Shown piece by piece: positions 15,561-24,359 of a stretch of 64,000 nucleotides of DNA (positions are counted from its first letter, which is position 1; each line of letters starts with the position of its first letter). Below the pieces are notes generated by a model. That model did no database searches. It was not told the DNA's origin and saw nothing but the letters and a program-made list of their open reading frames with translations. Both the position numbers and the translations under genes were made by a program. This DNA is from Nitrincola alkalisediminis (lineage in GTDB: Bacteria > Pseudomonadota > Gammaproteobacteria > Pseudomonadales > Balneatricaceae), in contig NZ_VYTY01000002.1 in assembly GCF_009821115.1 (NCBI RefSeq), forward strand, positions 62,001 through 126,000, written 5' to 3'.

Positions 15561-17336
15561 TTACTGCCAAGCACTCGCGTATTGAGCATCGCTCATTTCA
15601 GTGATCGTAGCGCTTCCTGATTTGATCATTTCCAAATAGCCCATGTAACGTGGCAAAATTTGGGCGAAATAGAAACGCGTGGTCACTTGTTTAGCCGCCA
15701 GATATGGATCATCTTCTCCCTGAGACTGCAGCTCAGCTGCACTTTCAGCTTGACGCAACAACTCCCATGCGCCTGCCACCGTTCCCAACAACATCATAAA
15801 GTTATACGCAATTGCGCCAGGTAACTGAGGATCTTCCGCACTGCCGCTTAACAAGACATCCCTTGCTTGCTCAACTGCGACAACCGCGGCTTCCAGCTGT
15901 GCAGCAAGGGCAGAAAACGCACCACCAGCCGCAACCGTCGCACGCATTTCCTCAAGCAGGCTTGCCAACGCTTCGCCTTTATCCATGAGGGTTTTGCGTC
16001 CAACTAGATCCAAGGCTTGAATACCATTCGTGCCTTCGTAGATCGGCAGGATGCGTGCATCACGGAAATGTTGAGCGGCACCCGTTTCTTCAACATAGCC
16101 CATACCACCATGAATTTGTACACCTAAGGAAGTGACTTCTTGAGCAAACTCGGTACACCAGCCCTTTACAACTGGGGTTAATAAAGCCGCGCGTGCTTTT
16201 TCTTTTTCACGGCGTTCTGGATCTTCAGCATGATGTGAGAAATCAATGCTTCCACACGCATCATAGGTCAGAGCACGACCCGCTTCCGTCAACGCCTTCA
16301 TTGTCAGCAACATGCGACGAACATCGCCATGTCTCATAATAGGACCGGGCTCTTTGTGTCCTACGGCAGGACTTTGAATGCGCTCATTGGCAAAATTCAA
16401 TGCCTGCTGATACGCCCGCTCAGAAATCGCAACGCCTTGTAAACCAACCCCTAAACGCGCATTGTTCATCATAGTGAACATACAGGCCAATCCACGATTT
16501 AACTCACCGACTAAATAGCCAACTGAGTTTTCAAAACCCATCACACAAGTAGGGCTCGCATGGATGCCCAATTTATGTTCAATCGATAGGGGTTTGGTGT
16601 TGTTGTACTCACCCAAGCTACCATCTGCATTCACAAGGTATTTCGGAACCAAAAACAACGAAATACCGCGCACGCCAGGAGGAGCATCAGGAAGACGTGC
16701 CAAAACTAAATGGACAATGTTTTCAGTTAACGAGTGGTCGCCCCAAGTGATGAAGATTTTTTCACCCGTAATGCGATAGTGATCACCGTCCTGCTCCGCT
16801 TTACAACGAACTTGTGACAGGTCTGAACCCGCTCCACCTTCCGTTAAGTTCATGGTACCTGCCCACTCACCGCTAATAAGCTTAGGTAAGTAAATGCCTT
16901 TCAGCTCGTCACTGGCATTAATCGATAAGCACTCAACGGCGCCTTGCGACAACAGAGGGCACAAACCCCACGCCATATTTGCTGACTGCCACATTTCCAT
17001 AACCGATACTGACAGTAAGTACGGCATGCCTTGACCGCCAAACTCAGGGTCAAACTGAAGAGATCCCCAGCCCCCTTCAGCATACTGACTATAGGCATCA
17101 TGGAAACACTCTGGACAAACGACTCCGCTTTCATCAAGCTTGAGGCCCGTTTGATCCCCTTCCCAATTGGTGGGCCCAACGACATCACGAGCGACTCGGG
17201 CCGCTTCGTCCAAAATTGCACTGACCATATCATCAGAGGCATCCTCAAAGACTGGCATTGAAGACAGCTCAGTTAAACGAGCAATATGGTTGAGAGCAAG
17301 CTTCATATCTTTTACGGGAGCATTATAGTCAGCCAT
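15561..17336 (-). CDS. Acyl-CoA dehydrogenase, long DmdC/FadE-like form
   Basis: A 591-residue flavoprotein of the long acyl-CoA dehydrogenase group that carries an extra C-terminal domain (about 470-591), as in DmdC (3-methylmercaptopropionyl-CoA dehydrogenase) and related beta-oxidation enzymes. Markers are NLTEGGAGSDLSQVR and KIFITWGDH in the FAD/substrate region, GIHASPTCVM, the MMNNARLGVG segment and IYEGTNGIQALDLVGRK near the active base. It should oxidise an acyl-CoA to the 2-enoyl-CoA and pass electrons to ETF. The divergent MaoC hydratase would act on an enoyl-CoA, giving a consistent fatty-acid theme. Sequence alone does not tell DMSP use from ordinary fatty-acid use. Confidence 0.88.
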   Translation of the reverse strand: MADYNAPVKDMKLALNHIARLTELSSMPVFEDASDDMVSAILDEAARVARDVVGPTNWEGDQTGLKLDESGVVCPECFHDAYSQYAEGGWGSLQFDPEFGGQGMPYLLSVSVMEMWQSANMAWGLCPLLSQGAVECLSINASDELKGIYLPKLISGEWAGTMNLTEGGAGSDLSQVRCKAEQDGDHYRITGEKIFITWGDHSLTENIVHLVLARLPDAPPGVRGISLFLVPKYLVNADGSLGEYNNTKPLSIEHKLGIHASPTCVMGFENSVGYLVGELNRGLACMFTMMNNARLGVGLQGVAISERAYQQALNFANERIQSPAVGHKEPGPIMRHGDVRRMLLTMKALTEAGRALTYDACGSIDFSHHAEDPERREKEKARAALLTPVVKGWCTEFAQEVTSLGVQIHGGMGYVEETGAAQHFRDARILPIYEGTNGIQALDLVGRKTLMDKGEALASLLEEMRATVAAGGAFSALAAQLEAAVVAVEQARDVLLSGSAEDPQLPGAIAYNFMMLLGTVAGAWELLRQAESAAELQSQGEDDPYLAAKQVTTRFYFAQILPRYMGYLEMIKSGSATITEMSDAQYASAWQ

Positions 17337-17550
17337 GATTAACCTTCCTCAAGTTGTTCAAAATTCAATCAAGTATAAAGAATTCAGTTTCACTCTTCAC
17401 ACCATTAGGGTTTTTACTTATTCTATCATGGAATCGCTATCTGATAAGTACAAAATCAGTTAGTCTTGATCTGAGTTTGATCTTTTTTAACATTGATCAT
17501 TCAAGATTACGACGCATGTCTTTTTATATCATCATGAATGGGAGAATAGT

Positions 17551-17982
17551 ATGGAAGAATTACACGGATATTATCTAGAAGATCTTGAAGTGGGTATGAG
17601 TGCATCCTATGCCAAAACGATTTCAGAGTCTGATGTATACCTGTTTGCAGGCATTTCTGGGGACAACAACCCTGTTCATATCAACGAAGAATATGCAAAA
17701 ACGACTTTTTTCAAAAAGCGTATCGTGCACGGGATGTTTAGTGCAGCCTTAATATCGACCGTTGCGGGCACTCGCCTTCCTGGGCCCGGCGCCATTTACG
17801 TTGATCAACAGATCAAATTCCGTGCACCTGTTTATATCGGCGATACGGCCAAAGCAACCCTGACCATCACGGAAATAGATGAACGACGTAAACGCGTCAA
17901 AATGAACTGCGAAGTGAGCGTGGGTGAAACACTGGTGGCAACGGGTGAAGCCACCTTCATGGTTGACAAACGTCCGGCTTAA
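17551..17982 (+). CDS. MaoC-like (R)-specific enoyl-CoA hydratase
   Basis: A 143-residue single hot-dog domain. The hydratase-2 motif AGISGDNNPVHIN holds the catalytic Asp and His, and the RIVHGMFSAALIS helix follows. This is the size and pattern of PhaJ-type enzymes, which hydrate trans-2-enoyl-CoA to (R)-3-hydroxyacyl-CoA, feeding polyhydroxyalkanoate synthesis or beta-oxidation side routes. The start has GGGAGA upstream. It is divergent from the acyl-CoA dehydrogenase across 214 bp. No PHA synthase is in the window, so the PHA role is inference. Confidence 0.85.
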   Translation: MEELHGYYLEDLEVGMSASYAKTISESDVYLFAGISGDNNPVHINEEYAKTTFFKKRIVHGMFSAALISTVAGTRLPGPGAIYVDQQIKFRAPVYIGDTAKATLTITEIDERRKRVKMNCEVSVGETLVATGEATFMVDKRPA

Positions 17983-18018
17983 TTCCGTTTTAGATGCAAA
18001 AGAGCAGAAGGAAATACG

Positions 18019-20931
18019 TTACAACGCCTTCTGCTCCGTCTCGCTCATCACAACCCGATTACGCCCTTCTGATTTGGCTTTATAAAGTGCGGCATCCGCC
18101 AATCGCATCGCGTGCTCGGGATCAGAGCTCAGATTAGGGCAATAGCCATGCACACCGATGCTCACCGTCAGCACAATTGTTTGACCCTCAAACTCACACT
18201 GCGATTCTTCAACAAGTTGACGAAGTGTTTCACAACGCTCATAGATGTTTTGAGAGGCATCCATCAGTGTAAAAATCACGAACTCCTCTCCACCGTAACG
18301 AGCGGTGTAATCTGTATCACGCTTAAATACCTGTTTAATGCAGGTGGCCAGAAATTGTAAACAATGATCTCCAGCCACATGTCCAAAGGTATCATTCACT
18401 CTTTTAAAGTGATCAACATCGAGCATGGCCACCATCATGCCTTGTTGTTGCCGAACGGCGAGCTGATGCAAACGATTATACTCACGATCAAAAAATGCTC
18501 GATTCCCCAAGCCTGTTAGCTCATCCGTCACCGATAAAAAGGCAAGCTTTTCATTGGCCAGTGCCAACTTGGCATTTAAAGCACCTAGACGTCGATTCCA
18601 GTACACCAACATCAGGACGATAAGCAGTGCTATCGTCACAATTCGCCATACCCAAGACCAATCCATCGACTCTTCAAGCTTTACAGTACGCCACGCATTT
18701 TCAATGCCTCGGCGGTCTTCGTCAGTTAAGCTGTCAATAAACTTCTGCAATATTCCTAATAAAACATCATTTTCAACTTGGACAGCCATAGTAAAGTTCC
18801 AATCAAAGGGAACTCGACCAATGACACGGATATCGGCAACACCGAGTTCTTGCAGGCTATGACTTGCCGTAGGTAATGAACTGATCAAGGCATTAAGATT
18901 TCCCGACTGCAATTGCCTTAACCCATCCGTCTCGGTCGCGATGGGGACAAATGTAATCGTTGGATAACGGCTCACTAGGGGATCAAATGCAACAAAGCCC
19001 TCTAAAACACCCACCCTCTGATTGGTAAGCTCATTTAAGCTGTTAATAAACGGGACTTCTATTCGACCTAAAACAACAGCGGGTAGCGAGTAATACGAAC
19101 GTGTTAACGCAAGCTTCTCAGTGTGCTCAGTTTCAGACATCATTGGGATAACATCACAACGTCCTTCAGACAAGGCTTGCATGGACTCAGATCGATTCTG
19201 TGTTGGAAACAACATCATACGTAAATTAAGACGCTCTGATAGTGACTCTACAATTGATGAGGATATGCCCGTTAAGCGCCCCCGCTGATCAATAGCCTCC
19301 AAAGGCATTTGATTCTGATTCACACAGATACGGAGGGTTTTATCCAATGCAGATAAGTAATCAAGCTCCTCATCCGTCAAATTTTCAAGCGGCGGATTTG
19401 ATGAGTAGCTGATGCCTGACTGACTTCCTAGCCAACGATTTTGTATAACACTCTGTTCAATAGGCGTAATGGCATTGAGGGCTTTATTCAAAATATCGGC
19501 CAAAGGAGCAAGCGAGGGCTTAACCCCAAAGCGCAAATCCTCCCCTGTGAAACCCTCTAAGATAAACTCACCCGCTACATAGACCCCCGTCAGACGTAAT
19601 TGACTCACCCAGTGATTGCCGTTTGGTAAGGCTGCTATCACTACATCAACATGATTGTTTGCCAAGGCATTGAACATAGAAGCTTGATCAACATAGGTAA
19701 ACAGAGAATCACCAATAATGTCTCGCAACGCCTGCTCGTAATAAATTCCAGATCCTATCGCAACCCTAAGTCCCTCTAAATCTGATGGATCGGTATAGCG
19801 CCAGTCTAAATCTTTGGAAAAGAATACATTGGGAATAATGTAATAAACGTCTGAGAACCGAGCAATCGCTTGTCGCTCTTCACTAAACGACATATTAGCC
19901 AATACATCCAACTCCCCTGCTTCAAGCCACATGATTAAACTGGACCATTGATCGACAACAGGGATAACCTGCAACCCCGTTAAATCCTGAATCCGTTTCA
20001 AGATATCAACCGATAAACCCTGAACACTTCCACCATCGAGAAAGCTGAAAGGCGCATAATCACGCATCAAACCTACTCTGAGCGGGCCAAGCTGACGAAT
20101 ATAGTCCTGTTCAGGTTGGCTCAATTGAAAGGATGTCTGCAGAGGTAAATGCTTGCCGCCATACTCTTGCCAGCGAACCGTTAAATCGGCCAGCCATTCG
20201 GGTTCAATACTCTGTAAGCCGCTTTCAAGCTTAGCATGCAGTTCCGGCTTGTCCTTTAAAACCGCGAGCCTGAAGTCCTCCTGTTGCACGCCGTCTAGAG
20301 ACAATGCACCAGCGACCTCCAAGTGTCGAAATCCCGCTCGTTGTGCCAAAAACTGTAACGTCACATCAGGTCCAATGATGGCGTCTACCCAGCCAAATGC
20401 TAGGGCTCTTACAAGATTGGGTAGCAAATCATATTCAACTAATTCTAGGTTTTGCGTGTATAAAAGAGGTGCGTAATAAATGTCTTTTAGAATGCCGATC
20501 CGATAGGGACGTAAGCCATCAATGCGTTGAACCGAGTCAAGCCGTCGATTTGAGTCCTGCATGATAACCGTATTTCGGTAATGGTAAGGCTCCGTGAACA
20601 ACATGCTATTGGCTCGCTCCTCACTCCAAGAGATCTCATCAATAACATCGATTTCACCTCTTAAAAAGGCCGAGTAGACTTCAGGCCAACTGCCAACACG
20701 ATACTCAAAGGTCAACTCAGTAAGACTTGCCACCTTCTCCAGTACATCAATTGAAAAACCGGACGGTTGTGATGCGTTCATCCATGAGTAAGGCTCATTA
20801 TCAGCAACGACTCCGACAGAGACTCTATTTGAAGTATTTGCTGATAGAGAAAAGCTGATCAACCCAAGTATTACAAACAGAAATACTGTCAGTAAACTTG
20901 ACGAGTGCTTTTGATCACCCCTTCTCTTCAA
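18019..20931 (-). CDS. Diguanylate cyclase with three periplasmic solute-binding domains
   Basis: A 970-residue sensor. A signal/TM segment (about 12-30) is followed by three consecutive SBP_bac_3-type domains (about 35-250, 280-500 and 530-750). Each opens with a version of the VGVVADNEPYSWM/LRVGLMRDYAPFSFL/LRICVNQNQMPLEAI strand. A transmembrane helix (about 762-782) and short coiled coil lead to a GGDEF domain with GGEEF at 880-884 and a complete RxxD inhibitory site (RDTD). It should make c-di-GMP in response to one or more amino-acid-like ligands, with product feedback. It begins 18 bp after the CYTH-CHAD gene, so the two may be cotranscribed. Confidence 0.92.
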   Translation of the reverse strand: MKRRGDQKHSSSLLTVFLFVILGLISFSLSANTSNRVSVGVVADNEPYSWMNASQPSGFSIDVLEKVASLTELTFEYRVGSWPEVYSAFLRGEIDVIDEISWSEERANSMLFTEPYHYRNTVIMQDSNRRLDSVQRIDGLRPYRIGILKDIYYAPLLYTQNLELVEYDLLPNLVRALAFGWVDAIIGPDVTLQFLAQRAGFRHLEVAGALSLDGVQQEDFRLAVLKDKPELHAKLESGLQSIEPEWLADLTVRWQEYGGKHLPLQTSFQLSQPEQDYIRQLGPLRVGLMRDYAPFSFLDGGSVQGLSVDILKRIQDLTGLQVIPVVDQWSSLIMWLEAGELDVLANMSFSEERQAIARFSDVYYIIPNVFFSKDLDWRYTDPSDLEGLRVAIGSGIYYEQALRDIIGDSLFTYVDQASMFNALANNHVDVVIAALPNGNHWVSQLRLTGVYVAGEFILEGFTGEDLRFGVKPSLAPLADILNKALNAITPIEQSVIQNRWLGSQSGISYSSNPPLENLTDEELDYLSALDKTLRICVNQNQMPLEAIDQRGRLTGISSSIVESLSERLNLRMMLFPTQNRSESMQALSEGRCDVIPMMSETEHTEKLALTRSYYSLPAVVLGRIEVPFINSLNELTNQRVGVLEGFVAFDPLVSRYPTITFVPIATETDGLRQLQSGNLNALISSLPTASHSLQELGVADIRVIGRVPFDWNFTMAVQVENDVLLGILQKFIDSLTDEDRRGIENAWRTVKLEESMDWSWVWRIVTIALLIVLMLVYWNRRLGALNAKLALANEKLAFLSVTDELTGLGNRAFFDREYNRLHQLAVRQQQGMMVAMLDVDHFKRVNDTFGHVAGDHCLQFLATCIKQVFKRDTDYTARYGGEEFVIFTLMDASQNIYERCETLRQLVEESQCEFEGQTIVLTVSIGVHGYCPNLSSDPEHAMRLADAALYKAKSEGRNRVVMSETEQKAL

Positions 20932-20949
20932 TGCATTCTCTCCCTACAT

Positions 20950-22425
20950 TTAATAGTCTCGCAACCCTTTTAAAGACTGCTGCCTGAGCTTTTTCAATAT
21001 TTTTCTTTGTTGAATCAACATGGTGCGCTGCAATGAGTCGGCCAAAAATACATCTGTAGCGACTAAGCCTTGCAAATACGCCTGCCAACGCCCTAATAAA
21101 TACTCAGCTGAGATATGCCCTAAAAGAGCAGATGCCTTATTCATTTTGTGCAACCAAGATTTACCAAATGCTATATTAGCAAACATATCAACGGCCCAAC
21201 GATACTCCTTTAAGGCTAGAAGGGTTGGAAACGAAACTCCTGGGGACTTGGTTTTCAAGCGAAGCTTCTTATCTAGCGCTCGCTTCCTTAATTTTTTTAG
21301 GCGTTTTAATAAAAAAGTAGCGTCGGCTTGATCTGTTGTGACAAAAATGTCATCCGAACGCACGTCAAACAATAAACGTAAGATTAGGCAACCTTGCTGG
21401 TGTAAAACAGGACTTTGCATCATTTCTTGCCGTGCAGTGGCACGATGAGCCAAAATCCAACTTTTAAGATCCTTAAGCGAAGCTTCTGTTTCTTCAAGGT
21501 CTATCCATTCCGGGATAAGCTGATCCGCAAAATAGTCCAGCTCAACCTGCTCACGAAAAGACTGTAGATTCTCAGTTAGCACTCCTTTCCAATGTTTAAA
21601 CCATTGTGGATTCAATAGAGGTTTAAATACTCTTAAGACCGCAAGCAGTCGCTCCTGACTTTCAATCCACTGCAATAAGTAATCCGGCTCTTCTCGTGCC
21701 GTAATGCCAAATAAGTTGCCTTGCCATTGAACGAGACAAGCAGACACATAACACCTGAAGACCTCTTCCGACGTCATTTCATCCGTTTGTCTTGGAGCAA
21801 CAAACCCAACGGGTTGCTCTTTCACCCCACTAAAGAGACGATAACCTCGCTCGGCTTTGGAAATATCACTGGGCGTCAAGGATAAATCGTTTGCCAAATC
21901 AATGGCGAGTGACACTAAGTCCGAGACATCTCCTTTTACCAACTCCAACTCTAGCTCACAAATTGGAAGCGTCTGTCCTTGCGCCTGGATCTTACCAAGA
22001 TCGACCATCAGCAGAATTTCTGCCCCTGTAGGGGATTTATAGCAGTATGTCGAACGTTCAAAGTTCGTACTAAAGACGGGCTGTAAACGAACCTTTACAG
22101 CATCTAAGGTTTCACGAACGGAGTCTATTTCAATTTCAGAAAAATCAAAGTGACCATTGTAAAAAGTCTCCCATTCGGGGCGTTGGCTGACACCGGCTAT
22201 CGACTGGCCTGCGCACTTCACAGTTTGAAGCCAAACATTTCCTTGTTGACGCGTTCTCAATGCCATTTTTAAACGTTGTAAATCCAAGGCTGAGGTATCA
22301 AAGTAAGTGTTTTCTAAGGTAACACTTTCACTCAGCAATTGAGCCGAGCTGACCAAAGGGTGAGTCATTAAGGCATTGATATGCAAAGGCGATAATTCTA
22401 GTTTTAATTCGGTTTCTTTACCCAT
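20950..22425 (-). CDS. CYTH-CHAD inorganic triphosphatase (YgiF-like)
   Basis: A 491-residue protein. The N-terminal CYTH domain (about 1-200) starts with the ExExK signature (ETELK) that binds metal and triphosphate, and has the alternating charged strands of the tunnel fold. The C-terminal CHAD domain (about 220-491) is helical and rich in His, Lys and Arg, suited to polyphosphate binding. E. coli YgiF of the same layout hydrolyses inorganic triphosphate. AGGAG lies just before the start. It is divergent from dps across 150 bp. Confidence 0.88.
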   Translation of the reverse strand: MGKETELKLELSPLHINALMTHPLVSSAQLLSESVTLENTYFDTSALDLQRLKMALRTRQQGNVWLQTVKCAGQSIAGVSQRPEWETFYNGHFDFSEIEIDSVRETLDAVKVRLQPVFSTNFERSTYCYKSPTGAEILLMVDLGKIQAQGQTLPICELELELVKGDVSDLVSLAIDLANDLSLTPSDISKAERGYRLFSGVKEQPVGFVAPRQTDEMTSEEVFRCYVSACLVQWQGNLFGITAREEPDYLLQWIESQERLLAVLRVFKPLLNPQWFKHWKGVLTENLQSFREQVELDYFADQLIPEWIDLEETEASLKDLKSWILAHRATARQEMMQSPVLHQQGCLILRLLFDVRSDDIFVTTDQADATFLLKRLKKLRKRALDKKLRLKTKSPGVSFPTLLALKEYRWAVDMFANIAFGKSWLHKMNKASALLGHISAEYLLGRWQAYLQGLVATDVFLADSLQRTMLIQQRKILKKLRQQSLKGLRDY

Positions 22426-22510
22426 TTTTTTCTCCTGGGGCTAGGCTTTGGGTAGCAGGCGATGTCAATTCGTTATACTCTATTCTGATCATAAAGAAGT
22501 TTGATGGCAA

Positions 22511-22545
22511 TCGACTTCTCATGTCGAGACGGTTGTGTTTACAAT
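22511..22545 (+). promoter_or_regulatory. Candidate dps promoter with palindrome
   Basis: TCGAC-N7-GTCGA (22511-22527) sits where a -35 box would be, upstream of a good -10 (TACAAT, 22540-22545) that lies 30 bp before the dps ATG. A weak -35 beside a palindrome suggests activation or repression at this site; the regulator is unknown. Confidence 0.35.
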
Positions 22546-22575
22546 GAAAGCTAATTCACTCATGGAGACTTACAC

Positions 22576-23046
22576 ATGTCAAAAATGGACATAGGTATTA
22601 AAAAAGCAGATCGTGAGAAAATCGCTGAAGGGCTGAAGCACCTCTTAGCGGATACCTACACTCTTTACTTGCAAACGCATAATTTTCACTGGAATGTCAC
22701 AGGCCCTCAGTTCCGCGAACTTCATTTGATGTTTGAAGAGCACTATAACGAACTTGCACTCGCTGTCGATGACATTGCCGAAAGAATTCGCACCCTAGAT
22801 GTTGCCGCACCCGGCACCTACAAGGAGTTCGTCCGCTTAAGCAACATTAAAGAAGTGGACGGTGTTCCTGAAGCAAAAGACATGGTGGACTTATTAACAC
22901 AAGGACATGAAACAGTGGTCAGAACCTGTCGCGAGGTTCTTAAACTTGCGCAAGAAGCAGATGATGAATCCACTGCATCTTTAGCCTCAGATCGCATGCG
23001 GGTTCATGAAAAAACGGCGTGGATGCTACGTGTTTTGAATAAATAA
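22576..23046 (+). CDS. dps: Dps-type ferritin-like DNA-protection protein
   Basis: A 156-residue four-helix ferritin-like protein. The interfacial ferroxidase residues are visible: [15 protein letters not shown] on one helix and [19 protein letters not shown] on the next. Members form 12-mers that oxidise and store iron using peroxide and bind DNA in stress. The N-terminal tail is short but has a few lysines (KKADREK). GGAGAC precedes the ATG. It is monocistronic, with a candidate promoter 30 bp upstream and a strong hairpin after the stop. Confidence 0.92.
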   Translation: MSKMDIGIKKADREKIAEGLKHLLADTYTLYLQTHNFHWNVTGPQFRELHLMFEEHYNELALAVDDIAERIRTLDVAAPGTYKEFVRLSNIKEVDGVPEAKDMVDLLTQGHETVVRTCREVLKLAQEADDESTASLASDRMRVHEKTAWMLRVLNK

Positions 23047-23064
23047 ATATCACACATGTTTGTT

Positions 23065-23097
23065 CGCTTGCCCTGCTTGATAACGGCAGGGCAAGCG
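23065..23097. terminator. 12-bp hairpin between dps and the lipoprotein gene
   Basis: CGCTTGCCCTGC and its exact complement flank a 9-nt loop between convergent stops. It is GC-rich with no U-tract; a bidirectional terminator is likely. Confidence 0.65.
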
Positions 23098-23110
23098 CAA
23101 TGCTAGGACA

Positions 23111-24205
23111 TTAATCCAAACGATTCGCAAGCAGGGTATATAAACCGACCTCATGGTCAGACAACCCTCTGGCAACCACTTTGTAGCGCCCTGGTGCCAG
23201 CTCTAGTTCTAGATGAGCGTTAGTGCCTTCTCCGCCATCATCATCCTCCGCAAAGAAACCTTCACCTTCTAGCTCAAGATACGCATCAAACTCATCAGAC
23301 ATCAGCGAGACTTCGTAAAGGCCAAACTCCTGAACGTCTAGTTCATATACATTTTGACCACGCATCAGCATACCTTGTATTGCGTCTCCGAGGGCTAAGT
23401 TACCGCTATTTTGCAGCTCAACGCCTTCAGGTAAAGGGGATTCCGATACACTCACCGAAAAAAGCCCTGCTCCCTCACCGTAACTTTGAAGCGTTAAAGT
23501 GTATTCACCCTCTTCAAGATAGGTCACTAATTGAGAGTCCGTTCCGTCAGGGCCATCATCATTCTCTAGAGTAATCCCCATTCCTTCGAGTTTAATGAAG
23601 GTGTCAAAATCCTGAGAAGCCATGTTGAGGCGATACAAGCCTGCTTTTTCAACTTGGAAACGCACAAGCTGAGGCTCTTGATCCAGCCAGCCATTTTCAG
23701 CTAAAGGAAGACTATTCAGCTTACTCGTATCCAATGTTAAGGCGACCTTTAATACACCAGAAGATAGGGTAAAAGGCCCAAAACTATTGATATCACGACC
23801 GTGCACAACGACCTGCAGAACGGATTCACCCTGAACAATGCTTCTCAACTTAGAAAAGCGCTCAGCATCGTTTGAAGTGGCCAATAAACTGTTACCTGAA
23901 AACAAGGACAAGGTGCCATTTAATGCACCACGCTGGGTAATTTCCAGTAAGTTACCATCCTCCAAGTCAGATGAAGACACCTTGAGTTCAAATACCTGAT
24001 AACGTGTACCGTCTTTAAGATTTACAGGGCTTTGCGATGTGATTTCACCACTCGCTCGCTCCCCTATTTGAAAGGTTTCCGACTGCGCGGGTAAGGATTC
24101 ATCTGCTGAAGGAACCTCAACAACAGTGGGCGTCTGATTGTCTTTACAGCCTACTAATACAGCGGTGACGGCTAAGGTGGCCAAGGCCAAACTATGTTTT
24201 TTCAT
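23111..24205 (-). CDS. Lipoprotein with repeated PPC-like domains
   Basis: A 364-residue envelope lipoprotein with lipobox LVGC at about 17-20. After a Pro/Glu-rich linker come beta-rich units of the bacterial pre-peptidase C-terminal (PPC) type. Two are clear: FDTFIKLEGMGITLENDDG followed by GTDSQLVTYLEEGEYTL, and FDAYLELEGEGFFAEDDDG followed by GTNAHLELELAPGRYKV. An earlier unit is more divergent. Acidic DDG turns suggest calcium binding. PPC domains usually accompany secreted proteases; here they stand alone, so a binding or structural role is likelier. It is divergent from phoH. Confidence 0.7.
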   Translation of the reverse strand: MKKHSLALATLAVTAVLVGCKDNQTPTVVEVPSADESLPAQSETFQIGERASGEITSQSPVNLKDGTRYQVFELKVSSSDLEDGNLLEITQRGALNGTLSLFSGNSLLATSNDAERFSKLRSIVQGESVLQVVVHGRDINSFGPFTLSSGVLKVALTLDTSKLNSLPLAENGWLDQEPQLVRFQVEKAGLYRLNMASQDFDTFIKLEGMGITLENDDGPDGTDSQLVTYLEEGEYTLTLQSYGEGAGLFSVSVSESPLPEGVELQNSGNLALGDAIQGMLMRGQNVYELDVQEFGLYEVSLMSDEFDAYLELEGEGFFAEDDDGGEGTNAHLELELAPGRYKVVARGLSDHEVGLYTLLANRLD

Positions 24206-24359
24206 GATAATCCGTTCATCTAAAAATTCAATCTTACCTCATTTTCCAGCTGATTAAAGCGTCTACAACCAAGAAAAATAATAAACGAAATAAGCGCTTG
24301 CAGAATTCAAATATTTCTATTAGGTTGAAATCAAACACTCCACATAAGGACACCTGCTC

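Noticed and set aside
17354-17578. 74-codon plus-strand frame upstream of the MaoC gene
   Set aside because: Overlaps the MaoC start out of frame and reads like non-coding sequence; the MaoC gene has its own GGGAGA.
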